From positions 1 through 64,000 of the forward strand of contig CAKUNF010000006.1 of assembly GCA_934668375.1 (NCBI GenBank): 64,000 nucleotides of DNA, written 5' to 3'. This DNA comes from an uncultured Parolsenella sp. (GTDB lineage Bacteria; Actinomycetota; Coriobacteriia; Coriobacteriales; Atopobiaceae). The notes beneath the pieces were generated by a model. That model had not been told where the DNA came from, did not search any database, and saw nothing but the letters and a program-made list of their open reading frames with translations. This document shows, in pieces, positions 46,653 through 55,534 of this stretch. The position numbers and the translations under genes are program-made. Each line of letters starts with the position of its first letter. Position 1 is the stretch's first letter.

Positions 46653-48446
46653 ATGCCAGATACCAGCACCAACAGCCGCCCGCGTGGCGGGTCGACCCCG
46701 CATGCCGCGGGTGCGCTGTACCGCAAGTTCCTCTCGTACTACCGCTCGCAGTGGCATCTGTTTGCCGTCGACACCGTTGCCGCCATCGTCATGACGGCGG
46801 TTGACCTGGCGTTTCCCATCATCCTGCGCGATCTTACCGGTGGGCTGTTCACCGAGGGCGCGGGTGCCATCATGGGGGCCCTGGGCACGCTCGCGCTCGG
46901 TCTTGTCGTCATGTACGCCGTGCGCTACGCCTGTCGTTACTTCGTGGGCTACTGGGGCCACGTCATGGGCGCGCGCATGGAGAGTCACATGCGCCAGGAC
47001 CTGTTCGACCAGTACGAGCGCTTCAGCTTCTCGTACTTTGACAGGCACAACACCGGCGACCTCATGAGCCGCGTGGTTTCCGACCTGTTCGACATCTGCG
47101 AGGCGGCCCACCATGGGCCAGAGTACGCCATCATCTGCGGCATTAAGATCGTGGGCTCGTTTGCGATCCTCGCGACCATCAACTGGAAGCTCTCCGCCGT
47201 GCTCGCCGTCATCACGGCGATCCTGTGGGCGTACAACTCGCGCGCCAACAAGCGCATGCGCGCGGTGTTCATGGAGAACCGCACGCGCATCGCAGGCATA
47301 AACTCGCAGCTCGAGGACTCGCTCGGCGGCATCCGCATCGTGAAGGGCTTTGCGGCCGAGGACGTGGAGCGCGAGAAGTTCGCCCGCTCAAACGAGGCCT
47401 ACCTCGAGAGCAAGCAGCGGATGTACCACGTCATGGGTGGCTACCAGGCCATGATCGCTGCCCTCATGGGCGCGCTGTTCACCGTGGTCATCGTCTATGG
47501 TGGCTACCTCATCGCGGTGGGAGAGATGGTGCCGGCGGACCTCTCCACCTACGCGCTCTACATCACCACGTTCACGGCCGCCATCGAGCAGCTGCTTAAC
47601 TTCACCGAGACGTTCCAGAAGGCCGAGGCGGGCTTCAAGCGCTTTGACGAGATTCTCGCCACGAAGCCGGACATCCTGGACGCGCCGGGCACACCTGACA
47701 TCGACATCACCGAGGGCCACGTGGTCTACTCGGGCGTGCGCTTCTCCTATGACGGGGAGACGGACGTCGTGCGCGGCCTTGACCTGGACATCAAGCCGGG
47801 CGAGACAATCGCGCTCGTTGGCCCATCAGGCGGCGGAAAGTCCACGACCTGCAGCCTGCTGCCACGCTTCTATGATGTGCGCGAGGGCTCCATCACCATC
47901 GACGGCCAGGACGTGCGCAACGTCACCCAGAAGAGCCTGCGCGAGGCGATCGGCCTGGTGCAGCAGGACGTCTACCTGTTCGACGGCACGATTGGCGAGA
48001 ACATCGCCTATGGCCGACCCTCGGCGACACTCGAGGAGATTCGCGAAGCGGCCCGTGCGGCCAACATCGACGCGTTCATCGACGGGCTGCCAGACGGCTA
48101 CGAGACGCAGGTGGGAGAGCGTGGCGCCAGACTCTCTGGCGGCCAGAAGCAGCGCATCGCCATCGCCCGCGTGTTTCTCAAGGACCCGAAGATCCTCGTG
48201 CTCGACGAAGCCACGAGCGCGCTCGACAACGAGAGCGAGCATGCCGTCCAGGAGTCACTCTCGCGCCTTGCTGCCGGTCGCACGACGCTCGTGATCGCAC
48301 ACCGTCTCTCGACCATCCGCGACGCGGATGAGATCGTGACCGTGGACGGCGGACGGGTGGTCGAGCGGGGCACGCACGACGAGCTCATGGCGCTGGGCGG
48401 CACCTATGCCACCTACTATCGCATGCAGTTCGGCCGCCACGCGTGA
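46653..48446 (+). CDS. ABC exporter, fused permease and ATPase
   Basis: 597 residues. Six-helix type IV exporter domain (about 25-330), then the ATPase: Walker A GPSGGGKST, Q-loop LVQQDVYLFDGTIGENIAYG, signature LSGGQKQR, Walker B ILVLDEATSALD and H-loop VIAHRLST. MsbA/LmrA-like half-transporter, working as a homodimer; substrate unknown. Start ATG 46653 follows GAGGA; longer frames run through the NUDIX gene. No partner half-transporter adjoins it. Confidence 0.93.
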   Translation: MPDTSTNSRPRGGSTPHAAGALYRKFLSYYRSQWHLFAVDTVAAIVMTAVDLAFPIILRDLTGGLFTEGAGAIMGALGTLALGLVVMYAVRYACRYFVGYWGHVMGARMESHMRQDLFDQYERFSFSYFDRHNTGDLMSRVVSDLFDICEAAHHGPEYAIICGIKIVGSFAILATINWKLSAVLAVITAILWAYNSRANKRMRAVFMENRTRIAGINSQLEDSLGGIRIVKGFAAEDVEREKFARSNEAYLESKQRMYHVMGGYQAMIAALMGALFTVVIVYGGYLIAVGEMVPADLSTYALYITTFTAAIEQLLNFTETFQKAEAGFKRFDEILATKPDILDAPGTPDIDITEGHVVYSGVRFSYDGETDVVRGLDLDIKPGETIALVGPSGGGKSTTCSLLPRFYDVREGSITIDGQDVRNVTQKSLREAIGLVQQDVYLFDGTIGENIAYGRPSATLEEIREAARAANIDAFIDGLPDGYETQVGERGARLSGGQKQRIAIARVFLKDPKILVLDEATSALDNESEHAVQESLSRLAAGRTTLVIAHRLSTIRDADEIVTVDGGRVVERGTHDELMALGGTYATYYRMQFGRHA

Positions 48447-48485
48447 CGGTTGGCTCGGGTGGCAAATGGCCCCGGCGCCAAGCAC

Positions 48486-48518
48486 GGTGACAGTTTGACC
48501 CCGTCCCCAAGTGTCACC
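48486..48518. repeat. Single GACCCCGTCCCC REP-like unit
   Basis: Same unit as at 47-79, differing at one position in the right arm; a short GTGAC remnant follows. Confidence 0.65.
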
Positions 48519-48627
48519 GTGACGTGTGTAGCTTGGGCGGAATGGTGGGACACCTTAAGGAAAGCCCAAGCTGCCTGCCTATACTGAATCCCGACCGTTC
48601 TGACCAAATGACACTACGAGGAAGAGC

Positions 48628-49506
48628 ATGGCCAAGAAGGACAAGAGCGCAAAGGCCCCCACGCCCGACGAGGTGGAGGCCATTTTCTCCGACGTGGACG
48701 AGACGGGCCACACGAACGCATCCAAGGCCCGCAAGGAGCGCACGCGTCGTCGTGCCCGCAAGGCTGCCGTCGAGGTCGACCCGCTGTCTGGCGACGACCC
48801 CTCCGGCTCGAACGTCGGCAAGACGATGACGCGCGCCGCAATCGCCGTGCTCATCGTGCTGCTCGTCGCCGTCGTTGTGTCTCAGGTGGCCTGCGGCCTC
48901 GTCCGCCGCGCCGGCACCGCCCAGCTCGCCGAGCACGTTGACTCCGCGAGCGTCAACACCGCGCTTCGCAACGGCGTCGAGTGGGGAGACGGCTTCACGC
49001 AGTTCCCAGAGGACTACACGGTGCTCGAGGCCAACGAGGAATCCGGGACCATCGAGGTCAGCGTCGTGGACACCGCGTCCAAGAACGAGCTCGAGTGCCT
49101 GGCGGGCTCTCAGATCCAGGCTGCGGCCCTGTCGGTCAACGCGCTGCTCAACCCCAACATCAACCAGGTCATCTACCACGTTGACGTCCACATCGACGAC
49201 AGCGGCAACATCCAGCAGTCCTCGCTGTTTGGCTTCCTCAAGCCCACGGGCACGATGAAGCGCTTTGCCACGTTCGTGTGGACCAAGAGCACCGGCGTCG
49301 ACGGCGGATTCAACTTCAACTGCATGATCACGGACCTCGATGCCACGGCGTCCGAGAACCTGCGCGAGAAGGTCACGCTGCCGAGCAACATCATCGACGC
49401 CGTCATCGGCGACTCCGCCGCCACGACCGAGGCCGCGAGCACCACCGACGCGGCCGCGACCGACGCCGCCGCATCGGACCCCGCAACCGAGGCGGCCACG
49501 GAGTAG
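48628..49506 (+). CDS. Single-pass membrane protein, unknown
   Basis: 292 residues. A basic cytosolic lead of about 65 residues (KARKERTRRRARKAAVEV), one membrane helix (about 69-90, AAIAVLIVLLVAVVVSQVACG), an extracellular alpha/beta-looking domain, and an Ala/Thr-rich disordered tail from about 262. No family recognised. Length and layout suggest a surface-exposed domain. Followed by a strong terminator. Confidence 0.78.
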   Translation: MAKKDKSAKAPTPDEVEAIFSDVDETGHTNASKARKERTRRRARKAAVEVDPLSGDDPSGSNVGKTMTRAAIAVLIVLLVAVVVSQVACGLVRRAGTAQLAEHVDSASVNTALRNGVEWGDGFTQFPEDYTVLEANEESGTIEVSVVDTASKNELECLAGSQIQAAALSVNALLNPNINQVIYHVDVHIDDSGNIQQSSLFGFLKPTGTMKRFATFVWTKSTGVDGGFNFNCMITDLDATASENLREKVTLPSNIIDAVIGDSAATTEAASTTDAAATDAAASDPATEAATE

Positions 49507-49519
49507 ACAACGCACGCAC

Positions 49520-49560
49520 GGGCGGCCCATCCGACGCGGAGGGCCGCCCTTTTTCTTTTT
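49520..49560 (+). terminator. Terminator between membrane protein and pyridoxal kinase genes
   Basis: GGGCGGCCC / GGGCCGCCC stem, then TTTTTCTTTTT; the T-run is directly followed by the next ribosome site AGGAGTGG. Confidence 0.85.
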
Positions 49561-49570
49561 AGGAGTGGCC

Positions 49571-50443
49571 ATGACCGCTGCAAGCGACCTGTACCTGTAC
49601 CGACGCGAGGGCAACTACCTGCCGCGCGTTGCTGCCGTGCACGACCTGTGCGGCTACGGAAACTGCTCGCTTGGCGTGGCCATTCCGGTCTTGAGCTGCG
49701 CGGGCATCGACGTGTGCTCGGTCCCCACCTCGCTGTTCTCGGCCCACACGAAGTTCCCGGGCTTCTACATGCTCGACACCACGCCCATGCTCGACGCCTA
49801 CCTCGACGCCTGGCGCGTGCACGGCGTCGACCTGGACGGCGTCTACTCGGGCTTTCTGGGGTCGGCCGAGCAGGTGGCCGCAATCCGGCGGCTGTACGCC
49901 GAGTATCCCCATGCCCTGCGTATCGTGGACCCCGTGATGGGGGACAACGGCCACCGCTATCCCACCTATACCGACGAGATGTGCGAGGCAACTCGCGGCC
50001 TTGTTGACGGCGCGGACGTCCTTACGCCCAACCTCACGGAGGCATCCATCCTCACGGGCATTCCCTACGAGGGCGCGGATGTCGACGAGGGCTATGTCCG
50101 CCGCATCGCGGGCGCGCTTCTCGACATGGGGGCCAAGACGGTCGTGATCAAGGGCATCGTCCGTGCGGGCGAGCATGTCATCAGAAACTATGTGGCCACG
50201 GCCGATGGTCTCGACTCCGTGAGCGACGATCTGCTTCCCTACATGCTCCATGGGACGGGGGACCTGTTTGCGAGCGGTCTCACCGCGGCCATCTATGCCG
50301 GTCGCTCACTTCTGGATGCCGTCTCGTTTGCGGGGGCGCTCGTGAGCGATGCCATGGCGGTCTCCTGTGACCAGCCGGGCTACGAGCTGCGCGGCGTCAG
50401 CTTCCAGTCTGTTCTCGGAGACGTAACGGCGCTCATCGCCTAA
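49571..50443 (+). CDS. Pyridoxal/pyridoxamine kinase (PfkB/ribokinase fold)
   Basis: 290 residues. Phosphorylates vitamin B6 vitamers to pyridoxal phosphate. RVAAVHDLCGYGNCSL at the N-terminus, VDPVMGDNGHRYPTYT, LTPNLTEASILTG and the catalytic region MLHGTGDLFASGLTAA, with Asp as base. Sits alone between terminators and purE. Confidence 0.93.
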   Translation: MTAASDLYLYRREGNYLPRVAAVHDLCGYGNCSLGVAIPVLSCAGIDVCSVPTSLFSAHTKFPGFYMLDTTPMLDAYLDAWRVHGVDLDGVYSGFLGSAEQVAAIRRLYAEYPHALRIVDPVMGDNGHRYPTYTDEMCEATRGLVDGADVLTPNLTEASILTGIPYEGADVDEGYVRRIAGALLDMGAKTVVIKGIVRAGEHVIRNYVATADGLDSVSDDLLPYMLHGTGDLFASGLTAAIYAGRSLLDAVSFAGALVSDAMAVSCDQPGYELRGVSFQSVLGDVTALIA

Positions 50444-50523
50444 TCCATCCCTTGCGGCGTATACTTGGGATTTGCGCGCTCGTGCGCAGCGCAGACATAC
50501 AGGCACAAACCTGAGGAGCGAAC

Positions 50524-50985
50524 ATGGCAGATCAGCCGCTCGTTGGCATCATCATGGGTTCCAAGTCTGACATGCCCACCATGGAGGCATGCACCAAGCA
50601 GCTCGAGGAGCTCGGCGTTCCCTACGAGCTCGTCATCGCGAGCGCCCACCGCACGCCGGACAAGGTCCACGAGTGGGCCGCATCTGCCGCTGATCGCGGC
50701 CTCAAGGTCATCATCGCCGCGGCTGGCAAGGCCGCGCACCTCGGCGGCGTCGTTGCCGCCTACACCCCGCTGCCCATCATCGGCGTGCCGATGAAGACGA
50801 GCGACCTCGGCGGCATGGACTCACTGCTCTCCATGGTCCAGATGCCCAGCGGCGTCCCCGTTGCCTGCGTCGCCATCAACGGCGCAAAGAACGCGGCCAT
50901 CTACGCCACGCAGATCCTCGGCGCCACGCTTCCTGAGTATCGCGAGAAGATCGTCGGGTTCAAGCGCTCCATGGCTCAGGGCTAG
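50524..50985 (+). CDS. purE: N5-carboxyaminoimidazole ribonucleotide mutase
   Basis: 153 residues, class I Pur[52 protein letters not shown] and [13 protein letters not shown] [23 protein letters not shown] lies 59 bp upstream. Nine bases before the sortase gene. No purK is in the window. Confidence 0.96.
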   Translation: MADQPLVGIIMGSKSDMPTMEACTKQLEELGVPYELVIASAHRTPDKVHEWAASAADRGLKVIIAAAGKAAHLGGVVAAYTPLPIIGVPMKTSDLGGMDSLLSMVQMPSGVPVACVAINGAKNAAIYATQILGATLPEYREKIVGFKRSMAQG

Positions 50986-50994
50986 GTCAGGCGA

Positions 50995-51963
50995 ATGGCT
51001 CAGAAGTCCAACGGCAAGCACTTCAAGCAGGACGCAGCGCAGGCCGCGCTCGCACAGGCGCGGACGGCTGGCTACGTCCCGGCCTCTGCCGGTGCCTACT
51101 CTCGCACCGCGAAGCAGGGTCGCGCGGCAAGGTCCGTTCGCGACTCGCACGGCGGCGCTCCTCGCCAGGGCAAGCCCAAGCGTCGCCGCAACATACTGTC
51201 CACGCTGCTCATCATCGTGGGCGTGGCACTGCTGCTTGTGGCTGGTGGCATGTGGGGGTACGCCCAGTACCAGTACCACGTCCAGGACGAGAACAACGCC
51301 AAGCTCGCAGCCTATGCCACGGTCTCCGATGACGCCGCCCAGCCGCCCACCATCGACTGGGCTGGTCTCAAGGCCGTGAACGCGGACATCGTGGGATGGA
51401 TCTACATCCCCGGCACGCACGTGGACTTCCCCGTCTACCAGGGAGACTCCAACGACACCTACCTGCGCACGAGCGCGGAGGGCGAGTACTCTGTGGGCGG
51501 CCAGATCTTCATGGACTACGAGAACACGGCGCCCGGACTCGTTGACCGCCAGACGCTCATCTACGGCCACCACCTCAACAACGGGGCCATGTTCACTGAC
51601 GTGGACGAGTTCGCCAGCCAGGACTACTTCAATGGTATCGACACCGTCTGGTACCTCACGGAGGATGCCAGCTACGAGCTTGAGCCGCTGTTCTTCTACA
51701 AGTCTGCCGCCACGAACGGCGCTGCTCGCCAGTACGCGTTCTCCTCTGACGATGACTTCCACACCTACCTCGCGAACGCGCTCTCTCAGGCTACGGCCAA
51801 GAGCTCCTCGGCCGACGGCGCCTGCTCGAGCGTCTCTCGGGTGCTCACGCTCTGCACCTGCGACTATGAGAACGACTTTGGAAAGGGCAATGGCCGAGGC
51901 CTACTCGTGTGCGCGCTCAAGAGCGAGGTCTCTGGCACCGACGCAAACGTATCAGCCAGCTAG
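50995..51963 (+). CDS. Class B sortase, second copy
   Basis: 322 residues. A long basic cytosolic lead (about 65), a membrane helix (about 66-88) and the extracellular catalytic domain: VGWIYIPGTHVDFPVYQ, TLIYGHHLNN (His192), TLCTCDY (Cys289) and GNGRGLLVC (Arg301). This is the canonical YGH form, unlike the operon-linked sortase at 5283. Lies between purE and purF with short spacing, so it may be co-transcribed with purine genes. A housekeeping role for LPXTG proteins elsewhere is possible. Confidence 0.93.
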   Translation: MAQKSNGKHFKQDAAQAALAQARTAGYVPASAGAYSRTAKQGRAARSVRDSHGGAPRQGKPKRRRNILSTLLIIVGVALLLVAGGMWGYAQYQYHVQDENNAKLAAYATVSDDAAQPPTIDWAGLKAVNADIVGWIYIPGTHVDFPVYQGDSNDTYLRTSAEGEYSVGGQIFMDYENTAPGLVDRQTLIYGHHLNNGAMFTDVDEFASQDYFNGIDTVWYLTEDASYELEPLFFYKSAATNGAARQYAFSSDDDFHTYLANALSQATAKSSSADGACSSVSRVLTLCTCDYENDFGKGNGRGLLVCALKSEVSGTDANVSAS

Positions 51964-51977
51964 CGGAGGGGAACCGC

Positions 51978-53525
51978 ATGTCTGACCGTCCTGTGAACGA
52001 GAATGCCGCCAACAACTCGGACTCGCTTCATGACGAGTGTGGCGTGTTTGGAATCTGGGCGCCGGAGCGAGACGTCGCGCGCATGACGTACTTCGCCCTC
52101 CATGCGCTGCAACACCGTGGTCAGGAGAGTGCGGGCATCGCCGTGGGAGACGGTGCCACCGTCATGGCCACGAAGGACCTCGGCCTCGTGACCCAGGCCT
52201 TCACCGACTCCGACCTCTCGGCGCTGCCCGGTAAGGTCGCCATCGGCCACGTGCGCTACGGCACGGCGGGGTCCAAGGGGTGGGAGAGCGCCCAACCGCA
52301 CCTCTCGGCCATCAACGACGTGCTCATCGCACTTGCCCACAACGGCACGCTCGTGAACTTCGACCAGCTGCGCGTTGAGCTCATCAACAACGGCGTGCCG
52401 TTCCGCACGCACACGGATTCCGAGGTGGCCGCCCGCCTCATCGGTTTCTTCACCGAGAAGAAGCACCAGCTGCGCGCGGGCATCGCCCATGCCATGGCCA
52501 TGATGGAGGGCGGCTACGCCATGGCCCTCATCCGCGAGAACGCGCTGTATGCCTTCCGCGACCCGCACGGCATCCGCCCGCTGTGCCTTGGCAGGCTTGC
52601 GAACGACCAGGGCTGGGTCGTAGCCAGCGAGACGTGTGCCCTCGACATCGTGGGCGCCGAGTACGTGCGAGACGTGCGCCCCGGCGAGATCATCCGCGTC
52701 TCGGACGACGGCATCTCCTCTACCCAGGCCCTCGACCCCGAGGCCCGAGCCGAGTGCATCTTCGAGCACGTCTACTTTGCCCGACCGGACTCCCGCTTCC
52801 ACGGCAAGAGCGTCTACTCCATGCGCTATGCCATGGGCCAGCGCCTTGCGCAGGAGGCCCCGGCCGACGTCGACCTCGTCATCGGCGTGCCCGACTCCGG
52901 CATGCCTCCCGCGGAGGGCTTCGCCCACGAGCTGGGCCTTCCGTTTGGCGAGGGTCTCATCAAGAACCGCTACGTGGCCCGTACCTTCATCCAGCCCACG
53001 CAGGAGCTTCGCGAGATGGGCGTCCGCCTCAAGCTCAACGCGCTCATCGACAACGTGGCCGGGAAGCGCCTGGTGGTCGTCGATGACTCCATCGTGCGCG
53101 GCACGACCTCAAAGCAGATCGTGCGCATGCTCAAGGACGCCGGCGCCACCGAGGTCCACATGCGCATCAACTCTCCCGAGGTCACGTGGCCGTGCTTCTA
53201 CGGCATCGACACGGACACGCAGGACCAGCTCATCTCCGCGAGCAAGACCGTAGAGGAGATCTGCGAGTACATAGGTGCGGACTCGCTGGCCTTCCTCTCC
53301 CCCGAGGGGCTTCGCGCCTGCGTTCCCAACCTCTCTCGCTGCGAGGACTGCCCGTCTGGTCGCAGCGGCTACTGCGAGGCGTGCTTCACGGGCGAGTACC
53401 CGGTGGAGATCCCGGCGAGCTTCTCGGCGGGCAAGTTCCTTGAGGGCTACAAGCCCAGGAACCTCGCGAAGGCGAGCGCCGCGTCCCAGATGAGCGTGGA
53501 CGACGTCGTGAACGTCGACGTGTAG
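51978..53525 (+). CDS. purF: Amidophosphoribosyltransferase
   Basis: 515 residues from ATG 51978 (GGAGGGGAACC). First committed purine step. A propeptide precedes the nucleophile Cys21 in DECGVFGIW. HALQHRGQESAGIAV, VVVDDSIVRGTTSKQIV (PRPP site), and Cys residues at RCEDC / YCEAC near the end suggest a B. subtilis-type 4Fe-4S enzyme. Confidence 0.97.
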   Translation: MSDRPVNENAANNSDSLHDECGVFGIWAPERDVARMTYFALHALQHRGQESAGIAVGDGATVMATKDLGLVTQAFTDSDLSALPGKVAIGHVRYGTAGSKGWESAQPHLSAINDVLIALAHNGTLVNFDQLRVELINNGVPFRTHTDSEVAARLIGFFTEKKHQLRAGIAHAMAMMEGGYAMALIRENALYAFRDPHGIRPLCLGRLANDQGWVVASETCALDIVGAEYVRDVRPGEIIRVSDDGISSTQALDPEARAECIFEHVYFARPDSRFHGKSVYSMRYAMGQRLAQEAPADVDLVIGVPDSGMPPAEGFAHELGLPFGEGLIKNRYVARTFIQPTQELREMGVRLKLNALIDNVAGKRLVVVDDSIVRGTTSKQIVRMLKDAGATEVHMRINSPEVTWPCFYGIDTDTQDQLISASKTVEEICEYIGADSLAFLSPEGLRACVPNLSRCEDCPSGRSGYCEACFTGEYPVEIPASFSAGKFLEGYKPRNLAKASAASQMSVDDVVNVDV

Positions 53526-53640
53526 CCTTGGTTTCACCCGCGTGCGCGGCCGCCTGATGCTGGTGCGGCTGCGCGCGTTGTTTGCGCCGGCCTGTCCGGC
53601 ACCGATCCGCTCGACTGTCCAACCCACGAAAGGACCTCTC

Positions 53641-54717
53641 ATGAGCAACGACAAGCACGTGACCTACGAGGACGCCGGCGTCGACACCGCCGAGGGCGCT
53701 CGCGCGGTGGACGCCATCAAGGCCGCCGTGAAGGAGACGAGGCGCCCCGAGGTCATCGGTGGCCTCGGCGGCTTTGGCGGGTGCTTCTCGGCCGCCGCGT
53801 TCAAGGACATGGAAGACCCCGTCATGGTCTCGGGTACGGACGGCGTGGGCACCAAGCTCGCCATCGCCCAGCTGCTGGGCCGCCACGACACGGTGGGCGA
53901 GGATCTCGTTGCCATGTGCGTGGACGACGTGGTGCCCATCGGCGCCGAGCCGCTGTTCTTCCTGGACTACGTGGCCATCGGCAAGCTGCGCGCCGACCAC
54001 GTTGCGCAGATTGTCTCGGGTATCGCCAACGGCTGCAAGAAGAGCGGCTGCGCCCTTGTGGGTGGCGAGATGGCCGAGCACCCCGGCGTCATGAACCCGG
54101 ATGACTACGACCTCGCCGGCTTCGTGGTGGGCGTCGTCGACCGCCCGAAGATGATCGGCCCCGAGAAGGTCAAGGCGGGCGACGTCATTCTCGGCCTGCC
54201 GAGCTCGGGCATCCACTCCAACGGATACTCGCTCGTGCGCAAGGTGGCCATCGAGGGCAGGAGCGTCGAGGAGCTCGAGGCATACAATGAGGAGCTCGGC
54301 GAGTCCGTGGCCGATGCCGTGATGCGCCCGACCACCATCTACGCCGGCCAACTCATCCGCGCCCTTCGCGCCGGTGCGCCCATCCACGCCATGGCTCACA
54401 TCACGGGCGGCGGCATCACCGAGAACCTCAACCGCGCGATGCCCGCAGACGTGGACGCGCTCGTCTACCGTGGCGGCGAGGCCGGCCCCGCGTGGAGCAT
54501 CCCGCCCATCATCACCTATGTGAGCCGCCTTGCCGGCCTCACGCTCACCGAGGCGTACAAGACGTTCAACATGGGCGTGGGCATGAGCGTCATCTGCGCG
54601 CCGGAGGACGTCGACGCCGTGACGGCCGCACTCAAGGCCGAGGGCCTCGATCCGTTCGTCATGGGCGAGTGCGTCCCGGGTACGGGCTGCGTCCAGTACC
54701 GCGACGACGCCGAGTAG
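53641..54717 (+). CDS. purM: Phosphoribosylformylglycinamidine cyclo-ligase
   Basis: 358 residues. AIR synthetase. VTYEDAGVDTAEGARAVDAI, SGTDGVGTKLAIAQLLGRHD, CVDDVVPIGAEPLFFLDYVA, LPSSGIHSNGYSLVRK and HITGGGITENLNRAMP are all family motifs. AAAGGACC precedes the ATG. 10 bp before purN. Confidence 0.97.
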   Translation: MSNDKHVTYEDAGVDTAEGARAVDAIKAAVKETRRPEVIGGLGGFGGCFSAAAFKDMEDPVMVSGTDGVGTKLAIAQLLGRHDTVGEDLVAMCVDDVVPIGAEPLFFLDYVAIGKLRADHVAQIVSGIANGCKKSGCALVGGEMAEHPGVMNPDDYDLAGFVVGVVDRPKMIGPEKVKAGDVILGLPSSGIHSNGYSLVRKVAIEGRSVEELEAYNEELGESVADAVMRPTTIYAGQLIRALRAGAPIHAMAHITGGGITENLNRAMPADVDALVYRGGEAGPAWSIPPIITYVSRLAGLTLTEAYKTFNMGVGMSVICAPEDVDAVTAALKAEGLDPFVMGECVPGTGCVQYRDDAE

Positions 54718-54727
54718 GGGGCCTGCG

Positions 54728-55348
54728 ATGAGCGAACCCCTCAAGATCGGCGTGCTGCTCTCTGGCAGCGGCACGAACCTGCAGGCCATCATCGACCGCA
54801 TTGCGGACGGCACCCTCAACGCGAGCATCGAGCTCGTGGTGTCGAGTCGTCCGAGCGCCTATGGCCTCAAGCGCGCCGAGGCCGCGGGTCTGCAGACCCT
54901 CACGCTCTCCAAGGAGATGTATGCCGACCCCGAACAGGCCGACGAGGTCATTGCCGCCGAGCTCAAGAGCCATGGCTGCGAGTATGTCATCATGGCCGGC
55001 TACATGCGCATGGTCCACGCGCCGCTGCTCGCCGCCTACCCCAACCGCGTCGTGAACCTGCACCCGGCGCTGCTGCCGAGCTTCCGCGGCGCACATGCCA
55101 TCGCCGACGCCTACGAGCGCGGCGTCAAGGTCACGGGCGTCACGGTGCACTTTGCCAACGAGGAGTACGACAAGGGGCCCATCATCGCCCAGCGCGCGCT
55201 CGCCGTTGGGGAGGGTTGGAGCGTCGATGAGCTCGAGGCCCACATCCACGAGATCGAGCACGAGCTGTACCCCGAGGTCATTGGCTGGCTTGCCTCCGGC
55301 CGTGTCCACGTGGGTGACGACCTGCGCGTGAGCATCGACCCGGCATAG
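54728..55348 (+). CDS. purN: Phosphoribosylglycinamide formyltransferase
   Basis: 206 residues. Transfers formyl from 10-formyl-THF to GAR. GVLLSGSGTNLQAIIDRI, YMRMVHAPLLAAYPNRVVNLHPALLPSFRGAHA (catalytic Asn/His) and TGVTVHFANEEYDKGPII (Asp region). Last gene of the purine run. Confidence 0.97.
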   Translation: MSEPLKIGVLLSGSGTNLQAIIDRIADGTLNASIELVVSSRPSAYGLKRAEAAGLQTLTLSKEMYADPEQADEVIAAELKSHGCEYVIMAGYMRMVHAPLLAAYPNRVVNLHPALLPSFRGAHAIADAYERGVKVTGVTVHFANEEYDKGPIIAQRALAVGEGWSVDELEAHIHEIEHELYPEVIGWLASGRVHVGDDLRVSIDPA

Positions 55349-55401
55349 GCGGACGGGCAAGCGACGTCTGCTCTCGAGGTCTCTCGAATCTCTCTAACCT
55401 A

Positions 55402-55442
55402 CTCTCTAGCTACTCTCGAATCCTTAGAGAGTAGCTAGAGAG
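55402..55442. other. Perfect 16-bp hairpin downstream of purN
   Basis: CTCTCTAGCTACTCTC and its exact complement flank a 9-nt loop. CTCTCGAATC occurs both just before the stem (55381-55390) and across the loop edge (55413-55422). No T-run follows, so it is not a simple intrinsic terminator. Confidence 0.65.
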
Positions 55443-55450
55443 AACCGACT

Positions 55451-55524
55451 GCCGCGAGTGTAGCTATTCAGACACTTAAGCGCCTAATTTGGGCGATAAG
55501 TGACCGAATCGCTACGCTCGCGGC
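55451..55524. other. Long nested hairpin, possible structured RNA
   Basis: GCCGCGAGTGTAGC pairs with GCTACGCTCGCGGC (one G-U). Inside, ATTC/GAAT and CACTTA..GCGCC / GGGCG..TAAGTG pair further, giving a 74-nt rod with internal loops and an AT-rich apex. It lies between the convergent purN and RNA methyltransferase genes. Confidence 0.6.
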
Positions 55525-55534
55525 TTACTCGTTG

